Source of the DNA: Heliopora coerulea | Taxonomy: Eukaryota > Cnidaria > Anthozoa > Scleralcyonacea > Helioporidae | Reading direction: 5' to 3' | Length of the DNA: 64,000 nucleotides | Assembly: GCA_030142905.1 (NCBI GenBank) | Contig: JASJOG010000429.1 | Span: 62,001 to 126,000, forward strand | Shown: positions 45,379-55,982 of the stretch, in pieces | Layout of the letters: each line of letters begins with the position of its first letter | Numbering within the stretch: the stretch's first letter is position 1 | Translations under genes and position numbers: made by a program | Notes under the pieces: model-generated | Database searches by the model: none | Told to the model about the DNA's origin: nothing | The model's input: only the letters and a program-made list of their open reading frames with translations

Positions 45379-48300
45379 ATGGGATTGTTCGGAAAAACAC
45401 CTCAAAAAACACCGAAAGAACAGGTGAGAAAGGCAACTAAATGCAGTACGTATATTCATGACAATGAATAGTTTACTGTTTGGTTAAATGTCATGAAAGT
45501 AACCCGGAATCGGACGATTTCAGGAAAATATCTGGGAGGAATTATTTGTTTATAAATAACTACAGTTTCACAGTTTCGATGTTGAGGAGCTTTTTTGTCG
45601 ACGTGCTTGTGTCCATGGACTTTCAGATTCGAAGTTCAAACGGTTCAAAATCAGCTGCAAGACGTCAAATGGTTCTTTGAATTTGACATCGTTCGATGTG
45701 CATATGCGGTCAGTGCAATGCCTTCCTCAGGCAGCGCTGATGTCATTTTGGTACAACTTGTCTAATTGGCGTTTGTTTATGTAGGTCCAGGAATGGTCCC
45801 GAGCGTTAAGAAAGGAGTCTAGGCAGCTGGATCGTCAGATCAGAGGCAAGCAGACGAGTTAAACAAGTGCATAAAATTGATTAGACATTCTTTTGATTGG
45901 AAAACCAGTTTATTAATTCAAATTTATTGACATGGGTGCCTTTTCCTGATTTTGGTGTGAGCAGCTCAGTTTCTAAAGTAAATTCCATGAATTTAAAAGT
46001 GTCAACTGAGCTGATTGGGAAGACTTAATAAAGCTGATTGGATCTTATCAACTTTCTTTAATCATATCAAAGTGATAAATGAAAAGAGAACTATGATAGC
46101 AAAACATATGTTTACCCATTAACACTTCGTCTTGATGTCTCCATATCATATGTAAAATAATCTAGTATTAGTCAAAATAAAATATTCTGCTGAAAACCAG
46201 GGTAAAATATTTGAAGGAATCTTTTCATGATAATCTGCCATTGCCAAGATTAACTGAAAAATGTTGACTTGAGTAGCATTTAAGCTCACACTTTCGGGAT
46301 ACTGGTCTGCTGCTCTGTCTGTTGAGCTATCAAGTCCACAGGGATAGTAGGTGAGTTTTTATCCAACTTAAGCACACAAGATATTCTCATGACAACTTAA
46401 TGTTTATCTGTGAGAGGATGTGCAGTGTTTCAATTCTATTTCAGAATCATTCTCAGAGACACATGAACAGAAACCTTTTCACCATAATCTGACACTGAGA
46501 ATATCTTGTGTGCCTAAGTTGGATAAAAACTCACTCCCAATCCCTGTGGACTCAATAGCTCAACAGGTAGAGCAGTGGATTGGTATACCGAAGGTGCTAG
46601 GTCAAATCCCACTTGAGTCAACATTTTTCATTTGACTTTGGCAATGTTAGATTATGATGAAGAGATTTCTCTTCATGTATCACTGAGGATGGTTCTGAAA
46701 TAGTTGAAGGAATTAATGGAATGTTTAACCCACTACTTGCCTGGTTGGTCCCCTTTGTAGACTTAAATCATCTGAGATTAATCAGAAAAGAATGTTCTCA
46801 AGGGCTACCCTTGGTAATAATGGGTTAAATGATCAATGTCTTGGGGAATTACAGGAATCCAAAATGAGCAAGCTAAAGTGACACGAACCATCAAAGAGTC
46901 TGCCAAGAAAGGTGATGTCGACAGTTGCCGTATACTTGCCAAGGAGATTATCCGAGCCAAGAAAGCTGTTAATAAACTATATGCCTCAAAGGCACAGTTA
47001 GGCTCAGTGGAAATGAGTATGAAGAACCAACTTGCCACTTTAAGGGTATCAGGTTCTCTCCAGAAGAGTACTGAAGTTATGAAGTACATGCAACAGCTGG
47101 TCAAACTGCCTGAGATCCAAGCCACAATGCAGGAACTGAGCAAGGAAATGATGAAAGTAAGCAGGAACTGACCAGATTTGTTTCATTAATGGTTTCCTTC
47201 ATAGAAACAACAAATATTAAGGGGAGGTGGGGAAAAAAGGAGGAATAGAAAGAGATATGGTTGGATAAGTGGGTGAATGAATAGATATACAGACAGGTGG
47301 ACAGAGGTGTGAATGGGTGGTGGTTGGATGGATGGATGGGTCAAAGAGTGGATAGATGCCATAGTAGGTAGATAGGTGGGTGAATGGATGTACAGAGAGA
47401 TGGGTGGAGATGTGGATGGATTGGTGGGTAGGTGAATGAATAGATGGATCCCATGGAAAGTAGATGGGTGAGTGAATGGATGAACAGACATATGGGCAGA
47501 GATGTGGATGGATTGGTAGGTGAGTTGGTGGGTGGGTGAATGAATGGATGGATGCCAGGGTAGGCAGATGGGTGGGTGGGTTAATGGTTGAACAGACAGA
47601 TGGACAGAAATATGGAGGGGATGAATTAATGGAATAGTTAAATTCTTGATGAACAAGGATCAAAAAGTTCAAAATGCAGATTCTCTGTGTTCTAACTTAT
47701 TTCTCTAGGTAACATATTTTGTCTGATTTTACCTCTTAATAAAGTTTGTTTGCTTGCATGGTCAACAAAATTGCCCTAGACAACATAACTCTTATTGCTG
47801 TATAACCTGCAGTTGTCCTGATGCATTTATCTTGATGTTGACCCACTATACCTATTTAATAGGGTGAAATTTAAAATGAACATCCCTCTCAAATAATCAG
47901 CTTTTTGCAATAAATGCTTACTTTAGATCTGTATTTTTTTATAAATGCCTTGAATGTTAATTAAAATCAGTAAATGACACTTACATTACCAATATTTCTG
48001 TAGGCTGGAATCATAGATGAAATGCTTGAAGATACCTTTGATAGCCTTGAGGATGATGACATGGAAGAAGAAGCCCAGGAAGAAATTGATAAAATCTTGT
48101 TTGAAGTCACACAAGGTTTGTTGTTCATTACCAACATCCCTGGACAAGTTTCTCATGTTGTGCAGTAAATTGGGCCAATGTCCTCTAAAACTACGGTACT
48201 TTTTGCGAAAATTTTTTATCGTCACGTGAACTTACATGTAGCTTTGTTAAATTGTCTAGGGGCTTTGGGTCAAGCTGGAAGTGTTGCTGCACAAGAGCTT

Positions 48301-49759
48301 CCAGTAAGTTTGCTTTATTAAAACTACCTCTAGCTAAACAAAGATGCAATGCTAAGAAGTATGAGTTAAACGAATGAACTTAAAAACAGACGCGCCTCTG
48401 GTCAGACACGAAAAGTTCGTATAAAACAGTGGCGTACCCAGACCAGAGACCTGGAAATTTTTATTATAAAGAAATAAAACAGAGACAAAATTGATATTGC
48501 AATAATCTGATGCAGCAGTTTTCCCGGGAGCAACTAATGCCGTAACTCTTATTTTTTCAATAGTTCCAAGGCAGCAACCCCCCAGGTGCCAATGAGGTCA
48601 AACCTTCGGCGCGCACTTTTGTTCTGTTTCTCGGCTTACAAATATCCTGACATCTGGGTACGCCATTGAATGAGGTACAAAAGAAATGGTCATGTTATTC
48701 ACAAGCCTTGTCCTTAGATAAGACGCGCTAGTCGTCATATAAATGAGCCAGCTTGTGGTTTATACGAGGTACGTCTAATGTGAGGCACGTATTATTTCTC
48801 TCTGTCCTGAACTGCACCATGACGCACGGTGCGGTGACTTGGTGGTAATAACTTTATTTCGTGAGGGTAACGTTATTACTCGATAGAGTACTCCACCTAA
48901 TGACCCTCTTGAAAAAAACTGCACAGAACCAGACGAAATATAGCGTTCTTTCGGGACTATTCCGAAACACGAAACCACGGTACGAGGGACTATGGCGTTC
49001 TTTTGGGACCTATCACGGTTGAGGAATAGACGGAAGAATATTCTGGCCATTCCTCGTAGGGCAGCTGAATAGCTGGAATAGCATGGTCATTGAAAAAGGA
49101 ACATTTCAAAATGGTGTGTTGACATCAACACATTTGAGGACTGTCGGCCTTTATTCGACGAGAACTATCACGACTTCTGAATAACTTTGGAATAATTCAA
49201 TTATGGAATATAATAATGTGATTCAGGAGATGGTATAGTTCTTGTGGTGCTTTCCACGAACATGTATTTTACCGTTCAAGTTAAGTAAACACCGAGTCGA
49301 TGAACCTGAGTTGCAGGTTGAATCTGCATCACCGCCACGAAGCTTATCAAGCTTGCGGAATGTCTCATCTGTTCTTGTGGTATTCAATATGTTGTTTATT
49401 CGTTTCCTGGAATAAGAATTGTCAGAGAAGGCCCAAAAGAATGCACTCTTAGATATGGAAGAGTAATTTTGAAAACGTTGCCGCAAAAAAATACGGAATA
49501 ATGAAGTTAATTTCGCTTAAAAAATTGCTTTCCTCGCTGCAACAATTTTTATTGGTTGGCTTATGTTCAGAGGGTGGTTGATATGCATTTTGTTTATGGC
49601 TCGCACAGTGCAAGACTACGCTGACACGAAATGTCATTCTTAAAGTCACTGTGACGTTATTTTCCAATTTAGGGGGAAGTCGAAGGTGCTACGGCTGAAT
49701 CCGATGGAGAGGATGATATGGCCGACATGCAGAAGCGGTTGGAATCCTTGAGAAGTTGA
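45379..49759 (+). CDS. CHMP3: Charged multivesicular body protein 3 (ESCRT-III, VPS24)
   Basis: Six exons: 45379-45423, 45785-45845, 46855-47156, 48004-48115, 48260-48303 and 49673-49759. They give 651 nt, 216 aa plus stop; the human protein has 222. Landmarks follow the family in order: MGLFGKTPQKTPKEQVQEWS, RQLDRQIRG, KKAVNKLYASKAQ, MKNQLATLRV, GSLQKSTEVMK, IQATMQELSKEMMK, AGIIDEMLEDTFDS, an acidic linker, and a C-terminal MADMQKRLESLRS that matches the MIM1 consensus for binding VPS4 MIT domains. CHMP3 co-polymerises with CHMP2/CHMP4 filaments on endosomal membranes during vesicle budding and abscission. The exon 2 donor is GC rather than GT: only AGAG|gcaagc keeps the frame into exon 3. 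Introns carry an inverted SINE pair, two MITEs and a minisatellite. Confidence 0.97.
45846..45847 (+). other. GC splice donor of CHMP3 intron 2
   Basis: Exon 2 ends CAGATCAGAG and the intron begins gcaagc. The codon split G|GA across the junction restores RGIQNEQ. The intron ends in a normal acag at 46854. AG|GCAAG is the preferred context of GC-AG introns. Confidence 0.8.
46240..46700. repeat. Inverted pair of SINE-like repeats in CHMP3 intron 2
   Basis: A minus-oriented copy (about 46240-46488) and a plus-oriented copy (about 46495-46700) face each other. The plus copy has TAGCTCAACAGGTAGAGCAG and GGTCAAATCCC, then GAGTCAACATTTTTCA and the tail TCACTGAGGATGGTTCTGAA. The minus copy contains the complements of the same blocks. 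Both start with GATATTCTC/GAGAATATC. Confidence 0.75.
46735..46828. mobile_element. TTAA-bounded MITE, copy 5 (94 bp)
   Basis: Starts TTAACCCACTACTTGCC and ends GGTAATAATGGGTTAA. Slightly shorter than the 101-bp copies. Its right end is 26 bp before CHMP3 exon 3. Confidence 0.7.
47230..47620. repeat. GGTGGGTGAATGGATGG minisatellite with about 100-bp higher-order unit
   Basis: GATG/GGTG units are organised in about 3.5 longer units, each holding ACAGAC..ATGGGCAGAGATGTGG-like and GGATGCCA-like blocks. Intron 3 of CHMP3. The proline/histidine-rich minus frames are translations of it. Confidence 0.85.
48427..48668 (+). mobile_element. CAGTGGCGTACCC-family MITE, copy 2
   Basis: The left end CAGTGGCGTACCCAGA pairs with TCTGGGTACGCCATTG at the right (one mismatch). 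The interior AAAGAAATAAAACAGAGACA links it to the copy at 34882-35145, which is in the opposite orientation. 242 bp, CHMP3 intron 5. Confidence 0.8.
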
Positions 49760-50095
49760 AGGATGAAAGATACAAAGATGAAAGAATTTTTCACGTAGAT
49801 AACTCAAAACACGTACATCATAGGTGCAAGCAAACTGTTCACTCGCGAATACTCTTGAAGTGTCTCTTACCTTATTTAAAATTTCATGACTTTCTCTTGA
49901 TTCTTCGAAAGTTTGCATGGTGATGTTTTTAAAGTAATATGGCTATACAACCTCTATGTGAACAGATTATCAAGCTGTCTTTTTTTAACGTTGTCTCTTC
50001 GAGTCTATTTACGATGGCTGTTTCTGCTGTGATTTTTTCGAGACTTCTTTGACAGTTCTCCGGCCTGCAAATGTCCGCGACTTAAGTCGGGGAAG

Positions 50096-50101
50096 AATAA
50101 A
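50096..50101 (+). terminator. Polyadenylation signal of CHMP3
   Basis: AATAAA 337 bp after the stop codon, the first canonical hexamer I see downstream. Confidence 0.5.
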
Positions 50102-51921
50102 CTTGTTAGTCTCTATTTATACGTGCTTTAAGTTTGTCTTTCCTTCGTATTCTCGAAACAAACGTGACTTAACTGACTGAGCGTTGAGTCTAATTGTTGA
50201 AGAACCTCAATATCGTGAGAATATCGCTGTTGAAATAAACTTTGGAAACTTTGTTGTAAAATCGCCTGCGATTTGTTGAGAAATTGCGGGCAAAACTGCA
50301 TGAAAACGCATCGCCAAATTTGGTCATTGCGATAAACTTTGACGAGAAGTCGAGGGAACGTCTGTGAATTGTAAAGACTGAGACAGATAGACAAAAGTGC
50401 GTAACACCGCTAGATACTCGTCAGAAATTGCTCAGTTAGGTCTACGTAAGTGGAATGAAACCGTTACAAATTGCTCTGGGAAGCCTATATCAGTGGAACG
50501 AAACCTTTAAAAGTTGCCGGTGATCACCTGTCAACAGTTGTAGTGAACGTAGTCTTTTTAGAAAACTAATTAAAAAGTTCGTGACTTTCATATAATTTTC
50601 GCGACATTAGAAAAAACCACACAAAGACACTTCTCAACAGTAAACTAGTTTTCCAGGATTTCAGGCTTTTCAGCCAAATCTAACAACGGCAGATAAACAT
50701 CACCAGAAGAGCCCACCGGGAAATCCCCCGGTGGCCCAGCACGCCACTGGAATGAAACACATCGAGGCACAGTGACATCGGAATGATGTCTGGAGTAGAT
50801 CGGAAGCACGGAGAATATGGCTCTCGGTTAAAAGTAATACTCCTACTAGGGGCATAATTTATTTTTAAGTTGTCTGAGATAGCAATATTTAACTAATAAA
50901 ATTAGCTTACCTGGCAAATTTGATGTCCTATTCGACGTTTTACAACATGTCCATTCAAATGTATTATCATTTGACGTGAATTTTAACGTCCAGTGTATAT
51001 GAAGTTGGCTGTTACGAAACTTGGAATAGACAGGACCACGAGAGAGGACTTTTATTGCGCAAGAAAACGGAACCATTGGATAAGACTGGATTTTGCGTTT
51101 ACCGGTATCACCAAATGCAGCGTGAAAAACGGTTACTTTATTCCAGCTTCTGTATAGACCCTGACTTCAAAGATGACTTTCATTCTCTTCCCCAGATCTC
51201 GTCACTTTTAGCGCAGCCTTATGAAAAGTGTTCGGGCATTGGAGACACAGACACTGGATGTCCTAGATATTAGGACATGTGGTTTTTACGAAATCCTGTC
51301 CAGGTACCTGTCATTCACAATCAGCCAGTCGCATTACTGTTCTACTGTGTCTCCAGAGTGAGCCCCAAGACGTCCTGCGACTGCTCTAAAAGTGATGGGA
51401 AGTGATTCCTAAATTACTACGGCAATAATTGCCTTTCAACGTAGTTCCTCATTACCATTTAACTTGACTTAACTCATACAGAGCACGGTGACTTTCTTTT
51501 ATATTTTCCTTAAACTATGAACAGTAAATAAGTAGATTTCGAAAACAAAAATTCTGTAATTTTAAAGCAATTGGACATTACTGATTTTTCTTTCGTAATC
51601 TACTTTTTGATAGTCCCTATCTGAGGAAAAATTTTAGTGAAAAAACAAAAAAAAATTGAGATCATCACGCCCATTTACGGGCTCAAACAAGTTGGATGGT
51701 AATTAGAAGTCATTCTAAGACGTCACTGTTGATGTAGCATTCAACATGTAAATAACAGTTATTGATACCAAAAATGTTTCACTACCTTTCATGTTGTTTC
51801 GCTATCACTAGAAAATATTTATTCACCTTTCTGGAAATAGAACTTGCATTCCGCGACTGTTCAGGAAACTGCATCCAGTCAGCTGAAGTGCGTAATTCAG
51901 ACATACAGCCGCCCAGACTTT

Positions 51922-52786
51922 AAGGCCCTATTACACTGTACAACTTGTCTTACAACTTGTGTCGTAACGGCTGAATCCGACGCGTTGCAGTTGCACAATA
52001 AAGGGGTTTATTCTGTGTGTAACACTTGGCAATATTTTGTGCAACACTAGGCAATACTATTTTGTGCAACACTTGGCAATATTCTGTGCAAACACTAGGC
52101 AATACTATTTTGTGCAACACTTGGCAATATTCTGTGCATCTTGTCGTGGAATGGCGACCGAAAAGGACTAAGAATGAGGCGGTCATTTATTTTCATTGAC
52201 TGATCGGCATACTGTCGCGAGACAAGTTGCACAAGGAGTGGCGCCAGAGGGGGTCAGATGGGCCACAGCCCTCGGTTAGGGAGTTTTTACTGATGATAAC
52301 GCATGTATTGTACAAACTATGGGTATTTGTTATTGATTTAACCAAGAAAGATAACAGACTCTTCTCTTCATGTCAAATCAAAAAGTAAACTCACTGGTCC
52401 GTTGTTGCGATTATTCTTACGAAAAATAACAGGATGTCTTCGACCTTCAAATACGGAAATGATATAGGGGTGTGGTCTTTGTCCTTGTGGTTTAGCCCCC
52501 CATTTGGGACATTAGCCCCTCCGCATGAAAATTCCTGGCGCCACCCCTGAGTTGCACGAAGGATGTTACTCTGCGCAACGCCTCAAAAGTCCGTTGCAGC
52601 ATTGCCGCAATCGTAGCGAGAAGTAGAACTCGATTCAACTTTGTGCAACTACTGCAGAAACAAAAACGTTACGAGACTTGGTGATTGCAGACTATGTTAC
52701 ACGATGCAGTTTCTCATGCGACTTGCCTCGGAACGAAATTGAAAAGATAAGTGGCAAGACAAGTTGCATAGTGTAACAACGCCTTT
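51922..52786. mobile_element. Element with AAGGCCCTATTACACT-type inverted ends
   Basis: The left end AGGCCCTATTACACTGTACA, then ACTTGTCT, matches the complement of AGACAAGTTGCATAGTGTAA followed by CAACGCCTT at the right, with a few mismatches over about 30 bases. Inside are short tandem repeats of GCAACACTTGGCAATATT (52025-52140) and a second inserted element (52234-52550). No transposase was seen. Confidence 0.65.
52234..52550. mobile_element. Nested MITE with AGGRGTGGCGCCAG ends
   Basis: The left end AGGAGTGGCGCCAG pairs with CTGGCGCCACCCCT at the right. Flanks gttgcaca (52226-52233) and gttgcacg (52551-52558) form an 8-bp target duplication with one mismatch. Inserted within the larger element at 51922-52786. 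Confidence 0.75.
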
Positions 52787-53268
52787 AATCATATTTGCTT
52801 TGTTTGTCGTATTGGGGAGTTTGCGAAAGCTGCGATGCCAACGTCAGTAAACGAAGTAGTTTAAATTCTATGGCCGTAAAGCAAACCTTAAATGCTAAAG
52901 TGAGAATGTTCTTTTCCTTTTTCCAAAGTGCTTCCAAGCAAATTCTGGTTGGTCGATCAACGTTTTTCGTGAAATACATCTCAAAGCTCTCCGTGTTTTA
53001 AGAGGCGGCGTCGTTATAAAAACGTGGAAATGCTCTTCATCCTGTCTTTACTGGAGTCAGGATGGCGTGAAGAATACTTTTGGGAGCACAAATTATTCGT
53101 TTCTGTTGCTTTACAATAAAACTCTCATTGTAAGGCCATGTCGTCCTTAACGTCCGCCTCGTGTTTTCCTAAACTCCCCATTTACGCTAGTTGATGGTTA
53201 TAATGTCAGAAATGATGATAACTTCTCAGACGATTTTAACATCTGGCATAAAAACAGTGACTATGTCA

Positions 53269-55087
53269 TCAAAAATTCCACAAAATCCACCAAGCGCTGC
53301 AGAGGTGTAACAACGGCGACGCCAAAGTGGTAAAAGAGACTTTGAACGAATTTTTGTATACCGCATAATTCCGGGCGTTGTCATGGTGAAGATTGCATAA
53401 ATTCCCTTCGCAGCAAAGAGCTTCACACTCGCCATCAGGCTGGGACATGTTCATTAGCTGTATGCAAGCATAATGCGCAGCAATGCACCTTTGTTCGTTT
53501 GCGCATGCTTTGAAAGTCTTCTCAGCGTTCCTCGACGTACGCTGGCGCATGCTCATACAGTAAGTCTGGTTCGTAAACGCACAAGTCGCCGGTTTGGGAT
53601 CGCAAGATGAACTGCCTTTGCTTGAGTTGTTTTTCGGTGAGCAATGATAACATGTTAAGGCCGAACCTAAGTAACGAAATAAAAAAAATCAAGAGAAACC
53701 CCATCCTGACTGTAGATTAAATGTAAAGTCGATAACGTGAAACACTCCTTGGTAGGCCTAGTTACAAAAATCCGGATTTTTTTGTGGATTTTTAGACATT
53801 AAAAAGATTTTTAAAAAATACGGAGGTTTTTAGAAATTATGAGATTTTTTCAGGGAAATGTCAAAATAATGCATCGCCATAGTAAAGAAGACAAGTCGAA
53901 AAGTTTTAAAACATGTTTCGACTTGCTTCCTTCACCATGGCGATACATTTAAGAATTCTGAACTGGACTTTTATCTTTATATTGCGATTGCGCTTTCCAC
54001 CCGGAAAATCAATGGCCACGATTGTCAAAATAATGATTAAAAACGATGGTTTGTTGTGAGATTTGGAGGTTTTCAATCACTCTAGTGGGAAATATTAAAC
54101 AATTTTGAATAATCCACAAGCTTCCATCCTAAAATTAATTTAGCATGATTGAATTCACAGTTGTTTCTGTGATAGTGGAATGAATAAAATGCTCTTTGCA
54201 AGAGGCTGCTTTGAACAATGATACGTGTTGGCAATTTTGTTGCTTCTCGCTTCTGCAAAATTCGGGTAATTTTATGAGATATTTAGAGATTTTTAGAAAT
54301 GTTTTGGAGATTTTTAAGGGAGAAATTTGAGATTTTTCGAACTTTTTGGGGGATTATCCGGATAGGTTTTTAGGCTATTTTTTCGGGATTTTTGTTACTA
54401 GGTCTACTCCTTGGATAGCGGGGATACACAACTCTTGAGATTTTGTGGTTGCAAAGGAATCATCAGTTTGCTAAGGCCCCGAAATTTGTAGTTCGTGAAG
54501 TGTAAAGGAGGCAAAAATGATTTCTTCAGCACAAAAGTTTAGCTAACGAACAGTCCAAATCTATTATAAACATCTAAACACGAGTAGCAACTGTACAATA
54601 CTATATATTACATTATGGTCGGCCGACTGTGAACTTTTGCAGCGAATGGATTACGAAATGGACAGAAATGATGATTTGCTTGATTTCTGGTAACCAACTT
54701 TACAAATCTTTTGTACAAACTGGGATATACATTACTGTTATATACCTAATTACTTCGTGTTTATATTACTAAAATATAATGAAATGCATATTACGACCGT
54801 AAAATACAATGACCAGTTCCCCTTACACATCAGCTGAATACCACTACCAGAATGCTTTTCGAAATCTTGCTTGCAATGTTAATCGGAGCGATTGTCTTTC
54901 CACTCGCTTTGGGAATTCAATGTTCGCATGAAAATGAAGAAACCGCAAAGTATTCTGGCACTTGTATTCATTTGCTGTACTAAACAGAATCGGCTATTTC
55001 AGAGACAAGTTAGAATTAAGATCGTCTGTAATTCCTACCTGAAGTAACGAACAAAATACCCAGCAAAACTTGTAGCGGCAAAAACAT
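53269..55087 (-). CDS. Ly6/uPAR-type three-finger protein, secreted or GPI-anchored
   Basis: Two exons, 55039-55087 and 53269-53666, give 148 aa plus stop, joined in phase 1 as usual after a signal-peptide exon. Residues 1-17 (MFLPLQVLLGILFVTSG) form a signal peptide. The domain opens LTCYHC, has twelve cysteines (22, 25, 38, 45, 53, 71, 77, 84, 97, 101, 102, 107) and closes CCEGNLCN, the Ly6 hallmark. Predicted N-glycosylation sites include NQT at 49 and NMS at 89. The final 20 residues (LASPLLHLCSAWWILWNF) are hydrophobic and look like a GPI-attachment signal. The protein should therefore sit on the cell surface; the ligand is unknown and could be a receptor, adhesion molecule or small toxin-like regulator. 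The intron contains a hAT-type element. No upstream or downstream partner is evident. Confidence 0.87.
53753..54406. mobile_element. hAT-type non-autonomous element with perfect 8-bp target duplication
   Basis: CTCCTTGG occurs at 53745-53752 and 54407-54414. Between them the ends TAGGCCTAGTTACAAAAAT and its inverted counterpart TAGACCTAGTAACAAAAAT differ at two positions. The interior is AT-rich with repeated GATTTTTAGA motifs and no coding. In the Ly6 intron. Confidence 0.88.
54852..54983 (+). CDS. Small ORF, 43 aa, signal-peptide-like (uncertain)
   Basis: Reads MLFEILLAMLIGAIVFPLAL then GIQCSHENEETAKYSGTCIH and ends LLY. The first 22 residues would make a good signal peptide, with two cysteines after it. 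It is antisense inside the Ly6 intron. It could be a small secreted peptide, a first exon, or chance. Confidence 0.25.
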   Translation: MLFEILLAMLIGAIVFPLALGIQCSHENEETAKYSGTCIHLLY

Positions 55088-55924
55088 CTAACTCAACAGA
55101 ATATTACGACTGGCCTGCAGTAAAAAGAAAGAGAAGCTGATAGTCAGTCTGCCGGGTAAAGCAGCCACCTCTGAAGGTAGAGGTTTAACACAAAAAAGCA
55201 TTCCATAAGTCCAGCCTCCAGGAAAGTTACTAAGTGCTCTGTCCTCTCCAAAGAGGCTGGAAATATTTTTGATATTATTAAATGGCCAAGTTTTTATTTT
55301 GTGGTCAGTATGTAGAATGACACACCCTGGTTGGCGACTGGGCGGTCTGAATCCGACAATATTCCCCTACTGGCCATGACGCTTTGTATTCTATGGAGCG
55401 ATGGATTTTGGAGGAAAAAATTTCTGAGTTGATTTCGAATAAAAATTAAGGAAAGGTAAATATCTATATCGAAAATGCAGAGAGCGCTGCTTTTTTAAAG
55501 GTATTTGTATTAAAGAACGACAAAACGTGTGTTTAAATGGTTGAAACATGACGAAAAATGAAGAAGTTGAGACAAGGTAAACAGCATTACAGTGCTTTTT
55601 GGGTCGTTGCTTTAAACGAAGATACGTGTCCCGGTTTTTATATACTTATGAATTGTTGGAAAAGCAGGATAGACAAGTCTTTAGAAAAGCCAGTCTTATC
55701 GAGGTGCATCCTCCGAAAAAGTTGATCCCTGAGACTAAATTTAGGAAGAAAAAAGTAGCCACTGCCCAAAGATCAATTCATAACGTTTAAAGAATACCTA
55801 TGTTAACCGTTTAAATATGTAAATTTACACTAAATTTATACAGTCAGGTGTCATGTATTCTACTATATGTTTACCGTATTATTCAGTTAATTTATTGTAA
55901 CTAAGGACATGCACTTTTATCCGA

Positions 55925-55982
55925 AGAGGAATAAAAACGAACTGAATTGAATTGAATTGAGTTGAGTTGAACTGAACTCAGG
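55925..55982 (+). repeat. (TTGAA)n tail after an AATAAA, LINE-type 3' end
   Basis: GAGGAATAAAAACGAACTG is followed by TTGAATTGAATTGAGTTGAG. AATAAA with a short pentamer tail is what CR1/L2-type 3' ends look like. A 63-codon open frame ending at 55790 precedes it, but I cannot assign it. Confidence 0.5.

Larger units (their letters stand above)
50102..53268. other. Intergenic region between CHMP3 and the Ly6 gene
   Basis: No conserved gene recognised. It holds a small CCACCGGG..CCCGGTGG hairpin near 50715, tandem partial repeats around 50410-50520, and the nested MITE complex at 51922-52786. Confidence 0.55.

Noticed and set aside
47186..47672. 150-residue His/Pro/Ser frames on the minus strand
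   Set aside because: Two overlapping frames both come from the GATG minisatellite.
52025..52140. CRISPR-like direct repeats
   Set aside because: Irregular tandem units without distinct spacers, in a eukaryotic transposon.
55599..55790. 63-codon frame rich in Lys/Arg
   Set aside because: Begins with a non-ATG codon and has no recognisable family; more likely part of the repeat that ends in the pentamer tail.
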